A stretch of DNA of 64,000 nucleotides. Source: Exophiala sp. HKRS030. Taxonomy: Eukaryota > Ascomycota > Eurotiomycetes > Chaetothyriales > Herpotrichiellaceae. Position 1 is the stretch's first letter, and each line of letters begins with the position of its first letter. Where the stretch lies: the NCBI GenBank assembly GCA_023897205.1, contig JAHWDD010000001.1:7440001-7504000 (forward strand). The letters are read 5' to 3'. The notes under the pieces were generated by a model. It did not search any database, was not told the DNA's origin, and saw nothing but the letters and a program-made list of their open reading frames with translations. This document shows, piece after piece, positions 1 to 12,395 of this stretch. Made by a program: the position numbers and the translations under genes.

Positions 1-3000
1 AGTACGCTTCACACCAAGCCACACTTGAGGCACTTTCAGTGGGTATGCAAGTACACCGGGTTGGCGTTCAAGTAAGCACAGCCCAGGAATCCTTAGGCCA
101 ATCTCTAGGTGGATCGCTGGGTACCAAAGAGTGGCGGCGTCGCCACAAGCACGACCAGACCACAAGAAACCGACGTTTCACTAGTTTGCATGAAAAACGG
201 AACCTCAAGTCCTAGGATCTGCAAGACGGTGCTGCGTTTATTCTCACTTCACAAGAACGTTATTTCGTAAACTTGGTCGTGCAGTTGCAAAAGAACCCCT
301 CTAGTACTTAGAAGTGGTTCCGCAAAAGTTCCAACGCTTACCTATATCGTCTGTGGGCTTCTTGTTTGTCTGCACGCATGGCAGAGAGGAACTTGCCGCC
401 GCTGAACTTTGTGTGTTGATCACTCGCTGTGCTGTGGACTTGACAAACCACATGCGTGAAAATCTGCCCCGCAAGGCAACGAAAAGTTGCCCGCGAATAT
501 GGTCTGTGGGGTCCAACAGATAGCGTACCCACTGTGCCCGACCAAGCCGACCTACCTATGGTGCGCACTGGTGTGCTAAGCCTAGTTCAGGCCTAAAGAT
601 ATTGGAAGGTGAGGGAATTTTCAGCTTGTACGGGGTATCGCCATCTTGGTCGATGAGGATTATCGATCTAGAATCAACACATGGACAAAACCATCCATCG
701 TGTTTCCTCATCGGCATTCAGTCGGATATCTCGCTGTCGGGTGTCTTACGACATTGGGCTAATCAACCTGCCTAGCATGGAAAGAGGCCTCGACGGTCTG
801 ACAGGAATGCCGTGCGCATCACTCTCTTTTTTTTCTTTTTCTTTCGGCGCCCATACCCTGTCTGAAGCGGGTGGTGTGGGCGTGCGAGGCAGACTGCATC
901 AAGGCGGTTCAGAGATCTGTGCAGAAGGATTAAACCACGCACTTCTCTGGAGTTCTGTGCAGGCGTTAGGGCCAAAAGGTTGATGAAAAGAACTTGAAGT
1001 TGACGCGTTGTCCGTGTGGTGCGCGTGTGCCAACGTGAGCCAGAACAGGTAAAGTCCGTCTTGGCGTTCTAACTTCCTCTTTTGACATTTCCTGGGGACT
1101 TTCTACTCCGCCCACTTCCGCTAGCCAGCAGCGTACGGGACACCGGTTTGCCCATTATGGATTATTTTTCTTCTTCAGAGCAATCGATGCATTCCAATCC
1201 CCCTCCTGGAAATCCTAGGAATCTATTTGTTGAGATACGACACACAAATATCGGAGAGCACACAAGTCTCATGCCGATCATCTGTCCTTTACGAGTCACC
1301 CTTGTCCAATGTCGACGCAGAAGTTGGGCCCCAACATGATCTTTGTAAAGAAAGGCTGAAGAATGAGAGCCGTGAAAATTTCCCCCTCCTTGTCTGACCG
1401 TGCTAAGCCTGGCCAATGACGGATGGCCCTTACTCTACTCAACGCTTTGCCAGGCTTCACTTCGAGAATCAGTCTTGAGGCAGTGCTCCCTGTTCCGGGA
1501 GTCCGTGAATGCTAATCCTACGTGCTGGTGCTACAGTACATGTCTGCACTCCTGTCGAAACCGATGATGACCAGATTGCTGTGGAATATTGCCCTTTGAA
1601 CAGCCCATCTACCGAGTATCATGTACAGATTGACTGCATGCGGTTAAATCCATCGTCCGCAACATTCCCCTCATGGTTTAGTTTGATCAGGAGCATGTTC
1701 CTGCATTCTACCTAAGGATTTGTCAGGCCATTCTCGGCAAACTCTCTCGGATTACGGCATGCTTTACGAAAAGTATTCAGTTGATATGGTCTACGCTTAT
1801 AGAATTGCTTTTTCTCATTCAACAGTGCGCCAGCTTACTTGTTCGACTAGTAGGATCTGCTAATGCCGAGATCCGTCACACCTCCTGCCAGGAACATGTT
1901 GAGATCTTCTGGCCAGTCAAGACTTCGATTTTCAGCTTACTTGGTCAATGTGGTGACGGGCTTTCACCATGTCCTGCAGGAACGATTTGCAGAGAAATCC
2001 CCTTCCGGCACTGACCAAATGCCGAAACTTCCGCAATCCAATACTGAAATCCTCGTTCTCTTTTCTGGGGTATTTTTGTAATAACCCTGCCGCCAATAAT
2101 GCTTCCCAACACATTTGGTAGAGGCATGTCTGCATCGCAGGACACCATATCCACACGACCCTCGACATCTCACTGGAATCTTTGTTGCAGGCCACAAACT
2201 AGCATACGTGTCCTCTCCGGCGACGAGCCCTAAGTCTTCTCAATTACTCCAGCGAGCAGCCGTCGACTTTCCTCTCACGGCAAAAATGAGTTTCCAAGAG
2301 CCGTGTGTGCCGCCGAGCCTTTGCTTCACTTAGTCGTACAACTCGCAGGTGCTTCTCGTCACAATTATGGACCAACCCTGCCTCAACCCAATGTGTTTGT
2401 CGATCTCGGTTGTGTCCATTTGTGGCTCTTCTGGCAAGAGACGTGAGATTGATACGGACTAACATGGGAGACAGGGGAGGGGTCCCTCTTGAAGATGTAT
2501 GCCGCTTCATTTGTATGCCGGGTCATGTCCTGTACCCCTTATTACCAACAGCCGAATCACGTGTCTGTGGCACACTCTTTAACACTCTTCGCTCTGGGGG
2601 TATAAATCCAGGCATGCTGCCGCTTGTTCACCTCCTGCTACAGCTGATCTCTATGTTGATCACTTCAACTAAGGAAGAACTCATAACACATTCTTGTGTG
2701 CCACCTCAGCAATTACGTTTCGACAAATTTCTACCCGGAATCGCCAATCTACCTCCCATTCAGAACGCCCACGACTAATGTTGAACCTTCAGAAAGCATA
2801 CCGACCATATTCTCTTGAATTATTTCGAGATTCAGATCGAACGACCATCCCAAGACTCTGCACCAAGACTCTAATCGACTACTATGGCTACCAAACATCC
2901 CGCCGGCCCATCCTCTAGCACGGCCAGTGTCAAAAGCGGTTCTACCGCTGGTCACCCAAAAACCATCACAAACATCGAGAATGCATCGATTGTCGAAAGC

Positions 3001-5130
3001 AAATTCCGCAACGAGCCATGCCAGGCACCTAACGAGAAGGTCCAACTGCAAAGCTGGCTCATGGAATCCAGGTCTCAAGGACCTTGGAACCACGTCGCAC
3101 GGATCGTGGACAAAGGCCCGTCTTGGAATGACTTCAAGATTTGAAAATTGCCAAGGTTTTCGGAGAAGTCACCAACTTTTAGTCGCGGATTGCGAAATGG
3201 ACTGTTTGAGCCTCGGGGAATTTACAGAGGCCCGGGGATATACTCTCATCGACTCCTGCTTCTTCTATCACGTGTGGGAGCTGGGAGGGTTAGCGGATAA
3301 TGAGATGTGGTACGCGGAGCAACGTAGGCAATAGTATTCGAGAATTCATTGTCATCGATTCGTTTCTTCTCATTCCTTCCTCTCTTGGTCATCTGTTGTA
3401 GCTTCTGCCATCTCCGAGTCCCTGGCCTCACGACCGTGGTGCTCTGCTGACCTTTTTCTTGGCAACGTATCTGGTTCGACATTAACCCAATAATGGCTGT
3501 GCTTGATGCCCAACGAACCAAACCGTGCAACAAACAAGTCAAAGCTTTACATGCTGGTGAAGGAAGGCAGTTTCGGGAACCTCACGGCCACAAGATCCTT
3601 ACGGCAATTAGTGGCCCGGGCGACTGTGGATGCCGCATGTGGAGTTCTAACGCTATCCACACCCACGCGAAGGACTCGTCCTGTTTCGGATGGTGGTACT
3701 TTGCATCTGCCGTGGTTATGACACCATCAACATTGCACCACAGTGTATTTGGTCTTTGGAGACGTGTCAGAATTTCATATACGACGGTTGACTGCATGAA
3801 CCATCTGAGTATGCTGGAAACGATTCGCACATCGCTGCAGTCAATTGTGACTAATCCTGCAATATATTGCAATAGCTGGAGGGTGCAACCGTTTCCAACC
3901 CCGCCAATGTCTTACAGCCTCGAAACGCAGCCAATAGGGCTCTTTTGTCTGCACAGTACCGAATTTCTTTGCATCCGTTCTAGAATGCCCAGGGTCATGG
4001 TTGAACAGTAGTTTGGCTTTGTGACAAGGCGCCGTTATGACTAGCCGAGGATCGCGTGGATGGCTATCTATCTGCCTACCTATGCACCTAGCTATGTGAT
4101 GATCTGGCTCATGGGCGACACAGCTCCTGCACACTGCTCGGCAAACAGATTGCAATGTCGACCGGTCGCCAGCTACGGAGGCACAAGCCTCTGCAAGCTT
4201 TGAGGCTGGGTGAAATGATGGCGGTGAAGTCCACTCACCTGCAATGATCCTTGCGGCCTTGCAAGCATATTCGGTATAGAGTGAGGCACTAAGGCCCTCG
4301 GGCCTCCTTTACCTACGTACGCCTCCGTTTTAGATGGCCCCAGACAAATAATCATCCTTCGCCGTATTACAAGCAACCCAGCGAGAACGGTAAGACGCTC
4401 ATCGCCTTGCCAAAAGCCGTCTGAGTAGTGTGACATCGTCCGTCAACTTTCTTGAAGTATTATCTAGATCGTGTCAGGCCCCACTCAGTCTCGTCTCAGG
4501 TTCGCTTGATCCACGAGAAACCCAGTGGACACAGCAAGCATCAGTGACTGGGCGTGGCGGTATATGCAAGTCTAAGATTCCGGGCAGGCGTCGGTGCGAA
4601 CTGGTGGGACCCTTGAGGACCAAAAAAACGGAGAAATCATCGATTCTTCGATATATCACTTGTGTTCCGTGAAATGTTCATTTTTACCGAACATGGCATG
4701 CCTGCAAGCGAGGCGACCAGATGGTCTACGGAAGTTTGGCCATGGAGCGAAACTCCGAACACAACAGGTAGGTCTCCACTTGACTTTCTCGGTACTTTTC
4801 GGCAACTTTCCTTGCCTTCTTCAAATCTCACACCTTTAGGACTCGGCGATCAGAACGGAGATTCAAGGACACATATACTCGGTGAGTGTGTTCATCGACC
4901 GAAGTCTCAAGCAAAAATCCATATGTCGGCGAGTCACAAGTTCCGGGTTTCAAGTCACGAGTCGTGCCTTCCTAACTCGAATGTTGCACCAAACATATGA
5001 CGTAACAAAAGTAGACCTCAGCCTTGCTATGCACTTCGATGGACCTCTAAAAGTCTAACTTCAAGCATTCTAACGTGCCACGACGTGCATTCTTCGTGGG
5101 TTACGCTAGGTTTAAGTGACAGGATTACTC
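1..5130. other. Gene-poor stretch, no supported gene
   Basis: Only short overlapping open frames on both strands are present and none shows a recognisable domain. The best of a weak set is an 86-codon frame at 2884-3144 on the plus strand, starting at a reasonable ATG with a Ser/Thr-rich N-terminus; I would not call it without transcript support. A 172-codon frame at 3493-4011 competes with a shorter frame over the same bases. This may be intergenic DNA, decayed genes, or lineage-specific genes I cannot recognise. Confidence 0.6.
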
Positions 5131-5574
5131 GGCTATCACTTATACAACCGTTTTTAATTACGGCTTCGGGTTCTGCGTATTCACCTTAATTTTAAGACCT
5201 ATATTTTAGTCCACGAGAGATCTATATTATACTATATTTTACTAATAGATAAGTTATATAAAAGAGGGGACTTCTAGTATTTATAGAGTAGTACTAATAA
5301 TAATACGGAGGAAACTTATACCTTCGAGGTTATAGGCCGTATCGCCTACCTTCTAGAAAGTGTATCAGGATCCGACGGCGGTACCGCCTTCCTTGTATAT
5401 ATTGTTGGCCTGTACTTACTAATCAACCAATTATTGACCGAACTATCGACTGGCCAGTGCGCATATTCGATATATTGACAAGCACTCACCTAGTGCACTC
5501 GATTATTGATTTTCTTGCGCATCAGGAGAGATTTTCTCTTGTTCACACTCATTTATATAGAGAAGAGGAATCCT
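5130..5574. repeat. AT-rich repeat-like DNA abutting the gap
   Basis: Base composition turns markedly AT-rich and TpA-rich (for example 5215-5300), unlike the flanking sequence, and runs directly into the run of N. AT-rich DNA next to an assembly gap in an ascomycete usually means a transposon copy hit by repeat-induced point mutation (RIP). No open frame or terminal repeat can be made out, so family and boundaries are unknown. Confidence 0.4.
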
Positions 5575-5674
5575 NNNNNNNNNNNNNNNNNNNNNNNNNN
5601 NNNNNNNNNNNNNNNNNNNNNNNNNNNNNNNNNNNNNNNNNNNNNNNNNNNNNNNNNNNNNNNNNNNNNNNNNN
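5575..5674. other. Assembly gap of exactly 100 N
   Basis: One hundred N bases. A round number is the usual placeholder for a scaffold join of unknown length, so true distance across this point is unknown and the flanks should not be assumed adjacent in the genome. Confidence 0.98.
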
Positions 5675-8500
5675 GAGCCTAGTTACACCACGAACAGAGC
5701 AAAAATGAGGTCGTCGTCGCGTTACAAAGAAGCGACAGGAAGGTCAAAAAATAAGTGGATTCCGGGCGCGCTAACATTCAAATCGTGCATGCGGAGGGGA
5801 TGTGTGAAGGTAGCTGTGGGTATCGTGGGCAAACGCACCCTTCGGAGAAATAGAATGTTAGGTAAGAGGTTACAGGTACGCCCCCGTCCTCCGTCGTCGT
5901 CGTCGTCGTCGTCCGTACAAAGAAGCCTCTGGTGCTTGGAAGTGGAGGGAGCCCCTTAGCCCTGCGAGGTGCCCGGTGCCCTGGGATCCCGAGGGCCTGT
6001 AAGTCGAGACCCGAAGCCTGTTAATAACCCGACGCCCATTCCTGTACGGAGTAGGTATTGCCATAGTCATTACCGTAGGACTAGGGGGTCCTCGGTGCTC
6101 CGCAGTCCTAAAACTCTGCAGGGCAAGCCGGATATCTTGGTGTCTTGGTCGTACGTACAGAGGTACTTGAACCTGCAGGCTGCATCGCGCCACCAACCCC
6201 ATTATTACGGGGCTGACAAGCCCAAAAGGCCCGTGGAAGAGCGGGTCCTTCCGAGGTCTTGGGATCGTGGGGCGTCGATATTGATCATTGGCAAAAGGAT
6301 AATGTCAAGACTCAAGAATGTGAAGAATCATAGCAAACCTACAAACTAAGTCCTACCTAGCCCTATAACAACACCCAGGAGCCAAAGGGATAGAGTCCCA
6401 CGGCAGGGGCTTTAGCTAGACACCCACGTGCTCCGTCCTAGGCCTTTGGCCACTGTTATCTGGGACAATGCAATGCCCTTCCAGGCGACTCGTCCAGGCC
6501 GATGGTGGCCAAGAGCCTAGAGGCCTGTTAATCGAGTAGCCCTAACGATGGATAGCGGCAGTGGCAATATTGAAGACTGTGAGACCTATTACGCTTACCA
6601 TCTAGGGCACCTTCGGGCCCTGGGGCCCGGGCCACTGTATGTACTCTGGGCATCTACCTAAGTTAGTACAAGTATTTTCCGGTCACCTACCGGGCGTGGA
6701 GTTCTCCGTACTTGGTACCCAAGCCAGAGTGTCTAGTGACCACGGACCGACAACCTGATAGGCTAGTGCCAGCTACCGTAGTACACTAAACTCCCAATTC
6801 ACCAGTCAATGGGCATTCAAGTTCCAACATTGTTTGCTGAGACATGCAGAGTTCTCCATCGCGCTTGACTCCTTAGGCACTTCAGTGACAGCCAGGGTAT
6901 CTTAGGCAGGCCAAATCGCAAGTCTATTGGTCAGCGTCTTAGGAAGCTAGTCCATATCGGATCTACCTGGGTCGAAATTCTAGGAATCGAATTCCATAAT
7001 ATGTTAAGGGACCGAACCTAGACTGTGTCACTTTAATCGAGCGGGCCAGAGCTTCGATATCAAAGACAGGGTTCTATGGATCCGTCGAAGAGAAGAGATT
7101 GCATCTTTTCAATCCGAAATGGCACTCGATCTCATGATGGTTGATCTGGAGGTTTGGCCGGAGAATTGAGCACGAATAGCATGTGCTCCATGAAGACGAC
7201 GAGGACGGTACGAACAATACGTACAATACGCGTGGTATGAACCACAATACGACCTCCAAGCTGCGCTGGTCCAAGCAACCAATATAGAGCATACTGTCTA
7301 CCCACGGTTCCGAGCTATATTGTGTATGGAGTAAGTTCTGTTATTGGTTAGTGGCACCGCGACTCGTGTTCGTTGTCGTCATTTTCGATCGCACGAGGGA
7401 CAACCAAGGGAGGTTGACAAGCACGTCGAGTTCACATGGTCGAAGGTCTGCCCCATGGAGAAGTTTTTAGAGCCTTGGCCATTGAGGCGATGAGAAGAGT
7501 GACCTCGCAAGCAGCAATGGGCACCAAGTCGCTAGTTAGTACTTACTGTACATATGTATTTCCAACCACGCCCAACCCATCATGTCGGACCGGCTCTCTG
7601 CTATCGATACCGGCATGGACAAGCCACCACGGGTTTCTTTAGGGTCCCTGGCCTGGGTTCCGCAAATCAAGTCTTGAATCAATGACAGACAGGCTCTGGG
7701 CTCTGGCCCCTGGTCCCTGGCAGATGGCAGATGGCAGGTGGCCCCATGTTGTGGGTTCAAGGAGCGGATATGAAGCCAATTTGAAGTGGAGGAGGGACCA
7801 CTGAGAACCACTGAGAACCACTACTGACCAGATGGGTAGCTGAGTCCAAACAGTACCTACCTATTTGGTTGATTAGTTTCGCGTGGGCCATGGGGAAAAG
7901 CGAGGGAGGATCCTACGATCTGACTGTTGAGATTCCCTGTTGGACGACTAGGTAAGCTGTTCAGTTACAGGTAAACAGCTGACAACTTAACTGAACAAAG
8001 GCAGGGTATTTGGACTCCATCGACACCTGTGCACTGGATCATCATTGCTGTTGATGGGGAGGAAATGAGGTTTTCTGTGACATCGAGAGCTAGACAACTA
8101 ACATAACGGTTAATCCGCTGTAATTTCGAAACCGAATTACAACCTTGTAAACTATTAGCTACAAAGATGGTGGCCACTGGTCACTACGTGCTAGGTACAG
8201 ACTCCGTAGGTAGCTATGGAAAGATGGCAGGACTCAAGAGTCGAGCAAGCCTTGTTCTTCCTCGAAAACAGGCAGGAAGCAAGGCAGGAGAGTAGTTACA
8301 GGACGGCAAAGTGCGAATGTGGATCGCGCTTGCAATCTCCTCATCAGTTCGTCAGTCTTCCGACCCGCGCAAGTTCCAAGGCAAGTTCATTATTGTCCAG
8401 TATTGCAGCCGGCGCGGGAAGGTGCCACTCTGGCTGGAGTTCAGTAGGCACCTACCTACACTAGCAGTAAAGGGCATGGGAGAATCTACCGTAGGAAGGT
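5675..8500. other. Stretch with no supported gene
   Basis: Moderate base composition returns after the gap. Small low-complexity elements are present: a GTC trinucleotide run at about 5893-5914, and a roughly 10-bp unit (CCACTGAGAA) repeated at 7798-7822. Open frames are short and overlap on both strands. I see no gene. Confidence 0.55.
5893..5914. repeat. GTC trinucleotide microsatellite
   Basis: About seven consecutive GTC units. It lies inside a short open frame in either direction (poly-Ser or poly-Arg) that has no other support. Confidence 0.85.
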
Positions 8501-9443
8501 GCGAGGAGCTTGTGAATGACTCCAAGATCGAAAGAGAAGGAAAGAACGAACGTAACAAAGCAGGAAAGCAGGAAGGAGGCACCATGTCTCTTATTCGTCA
8601 CTTGCTCACATCGTGCCGTCAATAATTCGTACACACACGCACACTCCCTACATCTCACCTCTTCCTTGGGCCTAGTTGCCCTTTTTTCCCCCTCAGTTTC
8701 ATTTCAGAGACCGACACGAGTTCCAGGGCTAACCTCTACTGTAAACCTCTACCCTCTACCCTCTAACCTCTCGACCACTGGTCCCCTTTTCAATGTGAGA
8801 ACTCGTTCCTAGTCTCGCGATCCTCGACGCCGTCCGATATCCCACGAATAATGACATGCAGCCTCTAGTAGCACCCCTCGCCCATCGACAGTCTACTGTA
8901 CTTCCAGTTTTGTTCTTCAGACTACTCGAGACTAGCATCAAAATTCCCCTCATCACTGCCATCTGGCGTCATTCGAAACCGTATATCATCTGGGTCATCC
9001 CCTTCCACTCCCCCAGCCCACCGACCGACCTACCGCCGGCTCTACATCTCGACTTGGAAGACTATTTACTTCCCCCGACTCCCGAAAGTCTATCGCCCCT
9101 GTCATTCTTGCATAAGCCAAAGCCGACCGAACTCAAGACTCCGCTTTCTCCTTTCATTTACCCACCCCCACCAGCTTGAAGTCAACTGTCCCGCTTCAGC
9201 CTTGACTAATTGGCCAACCACCACCCTTTCGCCCTTTTCCCCTCCCCGGCCAGCGTTCGGCCACGGCTTTAGCACTCACGAGCTACCACCATCTTGCACC
9301 CTCTCTGGGTAGGGGCTGAGATTTGCACTCTGTTGGGGAATCCTCTCTCGCTCTCTCGACGTATAACCAGGGCTAGGAAGCTACAAAGCCACAAAGCCCT
9401 CAAATCCAGCGAGCCAGGACAGGGCATCGGGACAGAGTTCATG

Positions 9444-9545
9444 TACCCAGTATCTACTATCCATTATCCAGTATCCAGTATCCAGTACCTATTCAATACC
9501 CAATACCCAGAACCCAGAACCCAGTACGGAGTATCCTGTATTCAG
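9444..9545. repeat. Degenerate CCAGTATC-type tandem array
   Basis: Roughly ten imperfect units built on variants of CCAGTATCCA, CCAATAC and CCAGAAC follow one another for about 100 bp, ending in a TACGGAGTA word. It lies about 1.5 kb upstream of the WOPR regulator start. Unit drift suggests an old minisatellite. Confidence 0.75.
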
Positions 9546-10502
9546 TCTAACTTATTTCCTGCCTAAACAGTCAACTGTGATTTTACCGACCGCGAAGTGG
9601 AAGGCACGTTTCCGTGGGAAGGAAGGCGCACCGCACAAGCCCCCAAGTCTCAGACGTTCAGACCTCAAAGACTCTTACAAAGTCACGACGCTGCAATACA
9701 GTAACTACATCCACTCTAAAGCTCCAAACCCTACTCCGTACCTTCGAATACTGCGACGGCTTCTTGACATCATTGCCACTGCCACGCATTTCCTCGCCTT
9801 CCCTTCTGAGTGCCTGCGACTCCATTGGTCACACTAGACCAGTTCCAACCTTCACTCGAGGTATTAGTCACGGCTTGGGTCCCATTTTGCAATTCCACCG
9901 AGACCGGTCGCGGGAAGACAGCTGAAATCCCTTGGGCCTGTTCCGACTTTCTCTTTGCTCTCATTGTCGGCAAAAGCAGGATCCCAGCGAACAAAAGCGA
10001 ATCAGCGCTTTCATTCCCTACTGGCTCTATTTTACTGTACCTGTGACCTGACCGAGCGGGAACTCGACCGCTAGACTTTGACCACCTGGAATCCTTTCAT
10101 CAAAACGTCAACTTCAGTTTGCCGCATGTTACCCTTTCAACTGGGACTTGGCAACAAGACATTTGAGCTTGTCAAATTCAGATACAGTGGCGGAGCCATC
10201 ACGCGTGCTAAACATTGTCAATGAGGTCAAACTTTCCTCATCGACTATCTTACCAACCCCTCAGAACGCCTCAAAACTATCCACTACGGTTCCTTGAACC
10301 TTAGCCATTCCTCACTGCTGCCAGAAGTGCATCTTGCGCCAAACTTCACCAAAAGTCTAAAGACTGGCGCTCATCGCCCCTCTGTACCGGTTCCAGAGAC
10401 ATTCCCTGGGCGTCCACCCGAGCACCTAGGCACCTAGGCACCAAGGAACCACCTAGGCGCGACCTGCCCAGCCGTTGTCGTCCGTCATTAGACCGTAAGA
10501 AA

Positions 10503-10529
10503 CGCACATTACGCACATTACGCACATTA
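10503..10529. repeat. Three exact 9-bp repeats
   Basis: CGCACATTA occurs three times head to tail, about 520 bp upstream of the WOPR gene start. The units are identical, so they could act as an array of binding sites or be simple replication slippage. Confidence 0.85.
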
Positions 10530-11045
10530 CCTTTTTCACTTGCTCTCTGCTCGACATTTGACGTTTCCTCGCTCCCACTCGACGTTAAGGGAAACACCAC
10601 ACGTCAACGAAGAACACACAGCCTCCTCGCCAGCATCGGCTGCGTGCTTTTGCACTCGGTTCGCATTGCTTTTCAACATCACCATCTGGAAAGTGATACC
10701 TTTGCCATCCTGCTTGTAGGTTTTCACCTTTGCTCGGGCCTGGGTGGAACCCAGGACGCAACATCAGACTTCCCACAACAACAACTCTCAGGGTCTAAAT
10801 CTGGTACTACCACGCCTCTCGTATATCGTCCATCTGTTCCCCAGAGTTGCCTTCAGACTTCCCCCAACTTAACTTTGTTGTCCCGGGTCGCGCCTTTCCA
10901 ATAACCTTCGGCTTTGGTGCACCTAAGCTCTGATATTCGCGTCTGAGTTTCGCTTAAGATTAAACTCGTCTGCACAAACTCTCTCCCAAGGCTACGACAA
11001 CTTCTCACCCCATATTTTCGTCACCACCTCGCTCTTCATATCGCC

Positions 11046-12395
11046 ATGTCGACCGGTGGTGCCGCACTTCAACCAACCTTTCAGGGTCACGTTGCAACGA
11101 CTCAGGATGCCCTGATTTTATTCGAGGCATGCTTGCAAGGACATCTCTCCCACGTCCCACGGAGGCCGCACGATCGCGAACGTAGCAGTCTGATCCGGAG
11201 CGGTTGCGTTTTCATCTACGAGGAAAATGCCTCTGGTATTAAGAGGTGGACTGACGGCGTCACATGGAGCCCCAGTCGCATTCTCGGCAATTTTCTGGTC
11301 TATCGCGAACTCGACAAACCTTTTCCACCTGGTGAAAAGAAGCGCGCCATGAAAAAACAGCAGAGACGTCCCAGTCGACCGGGTGAGCCTTACAACAGGC
11401 TCGATGGATCATTTTCCGATGGTAGTCAGTCCTCGGCCTACGGCGGCAACAGCGGTGACCGCACTGCATCAGAGGTGGAACGACAGCTCATCGGTTCACT
11501 TGTGGATTCTTACGGGTTCAAACAAGAGGGATTAGTCAAGAAAACGATGAGCGTGACCGTCCAAGGTGTTACTCATCACTTGGTGAGCTACTACAACGTC
11601 AACGACGTCGTCTCGAATGCGTTACGCACACCTTCACAGACGGATAATCTCCAGTACATTCGTCCACGAGCAGAACTGACCTCAAAGCAAAGCTTCCGAT
11701 CGCCGCTAGGGGATGCCGACGAAGTGGAAGGTGCGCAGGCGCCTTATGGGTATCGTGTCAATCCACAAGGCTCTATGCCAGATTACAAACAACAACAGCA
11801 ATACTATATGCCGCAGAATTATCCACCTATGAGTCAACAGCCGAACGGACAGTCCTATCCGATGGGCGTCAACTCCATGACCGGCTCATATTTCCAATCG
11901 CCCGTAACGACGTCACACATTCAAAATAATCGAAATGACTACAGTCAATATGAGCAATCAACATACAACAGGAGCTATGATTCCCTGAGCAATTCCATTC
12001 CCCCTCCTTCAAAGTCGATTCCCGCGACTCCAACAAGCATGCCTGCGATAGGTCAGCCGCAGCCCAGCATGTACCCGCCCATGAACATGCAAAGACCCTT
12101 GAACAATTTGAGCCCAGTCTCAATAGATGCAAGGAGCAACGTTCCCTACCGCGCTAATCAGTATCCCGTCAACTCCAATCCTACCAGTATGGACCACTCC
12201 CGGCAAGGCCAGCCTTCGCCCGTCCAAGTCAAGTATGACGACCGTCGAGAGCCAGGACAACAAACGTCACATCTCTATCAAAGCCCAAGAACTGGATATT
12301 ATCCCGATGGAGGAGCTCAGCCCATCGCTCCGTCACAATATTCGCAAGCACCTCAGTTGAGCCAGTGGGGTGCAGCCAGCCACGCGCAGCAGTGA
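11046..12395 (+). CDS. RYP1: WOPR-domain (Gti1/Pac2) master regulator, Ryp1/Wor1/OsaA type
   Basis: Single-exon gene of 449 aa. The WOPR DNA-binding domain is in two parts: WOPRa about residues 12-95, with the invariant stretch GIKRWTDGVTWSPSRILGNF near residues 63-82, and WOPRb about 148-190, with GLVKKTMSVTVQGVTHHLVS. The linker is Ser/Gly-rich and the C-terminal half (about 230-449) is rich in Gln, Pro, Ser and Tyr, as in activators. The RWTDG segment is the conserved phospho-acceptor motif of the family. Known members (Ryp1, Wor1, Sge1, OsaA) are nuclear regulators of morphological switching, sporulation, effector genes or secondary metabolism. The start is chosen because the conserved N-terminus (LQPT..GHVATTQDALILFE) begins at once. 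No near neighbour; upstream space is very long. The symbol follows the family, since the species is unknown. Confidence 0.93.
   Translation: MSTGGAALQPTFQGHVATTQDALILFEACLQGHLSHVPRRPHDRERSSLIRSGCVFIYEENASGIKRWTDGVTWSPSRILGNFLVYRELDKPFPPGEKKRAMKKQQRRPSRPGEPYNRLDGSFSDGSQSSAYGGNSGDRTASEVERQLIGSLVDSYGFKQEGLVKKTMSVTVQGVTHHLVSYYNVNDVVSNALRTPSQTDNLQYIRPRAELTSKQSFRSPLGDADEVEGAQAPYGYRVNPQGSMPDYKQQQQYYMPQNYPPMSQQPNGQSYPMGVNSMTGSYFQSPVTTSHIQNNRNDYSQYEQSTYNRSYDSLSNSIPPPSKSIPATPTSMPAIGQPQPSMYPPMNMQRPLNNLSPVSIDARSNVPYRANQYPVNSNPTSMDHSRQGQPSPVQVKYDDRREPGQQTSHLYQSPRTGYYPDGGAQPIAPSQYSQAPQLSQWGAASHAQQ

Larger units (their letters stand above)
8500..11045 (+). promoter_or_regulatory. Long upstream region and probable 5' leader of the WOPR regulator
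   Basis: About 2.5 kb rich in C and T on the plus strand (for example 8640-8830, 9000-9290, 10790-11040), the usual look of an ascomycete promoter or long 5' UTR, leading directly to the ATG at 11046. It contains a degenerate 10-bp tandem array (9444-9545), a 9-bp unit CGCACATTA three times (10503-10529) and two copies of TACGGAGTA or its complement (9525, 9732). Upstream open frames here lack coding character. Transcription start sites cannot be placed from sequence. Confidence 0.5.

Noticed and set aside
3493..4011. 172-codon plus-strand open frame
   Set aside because: An alternative frame over its first half is equally plausible, and neither has any recognisable motif.
9444..9545. CRISPR-like array
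   Set aside because: Units are about 10 bp, contiguous and without spacers, in a eukaryotic genome; it is a minisatellite.
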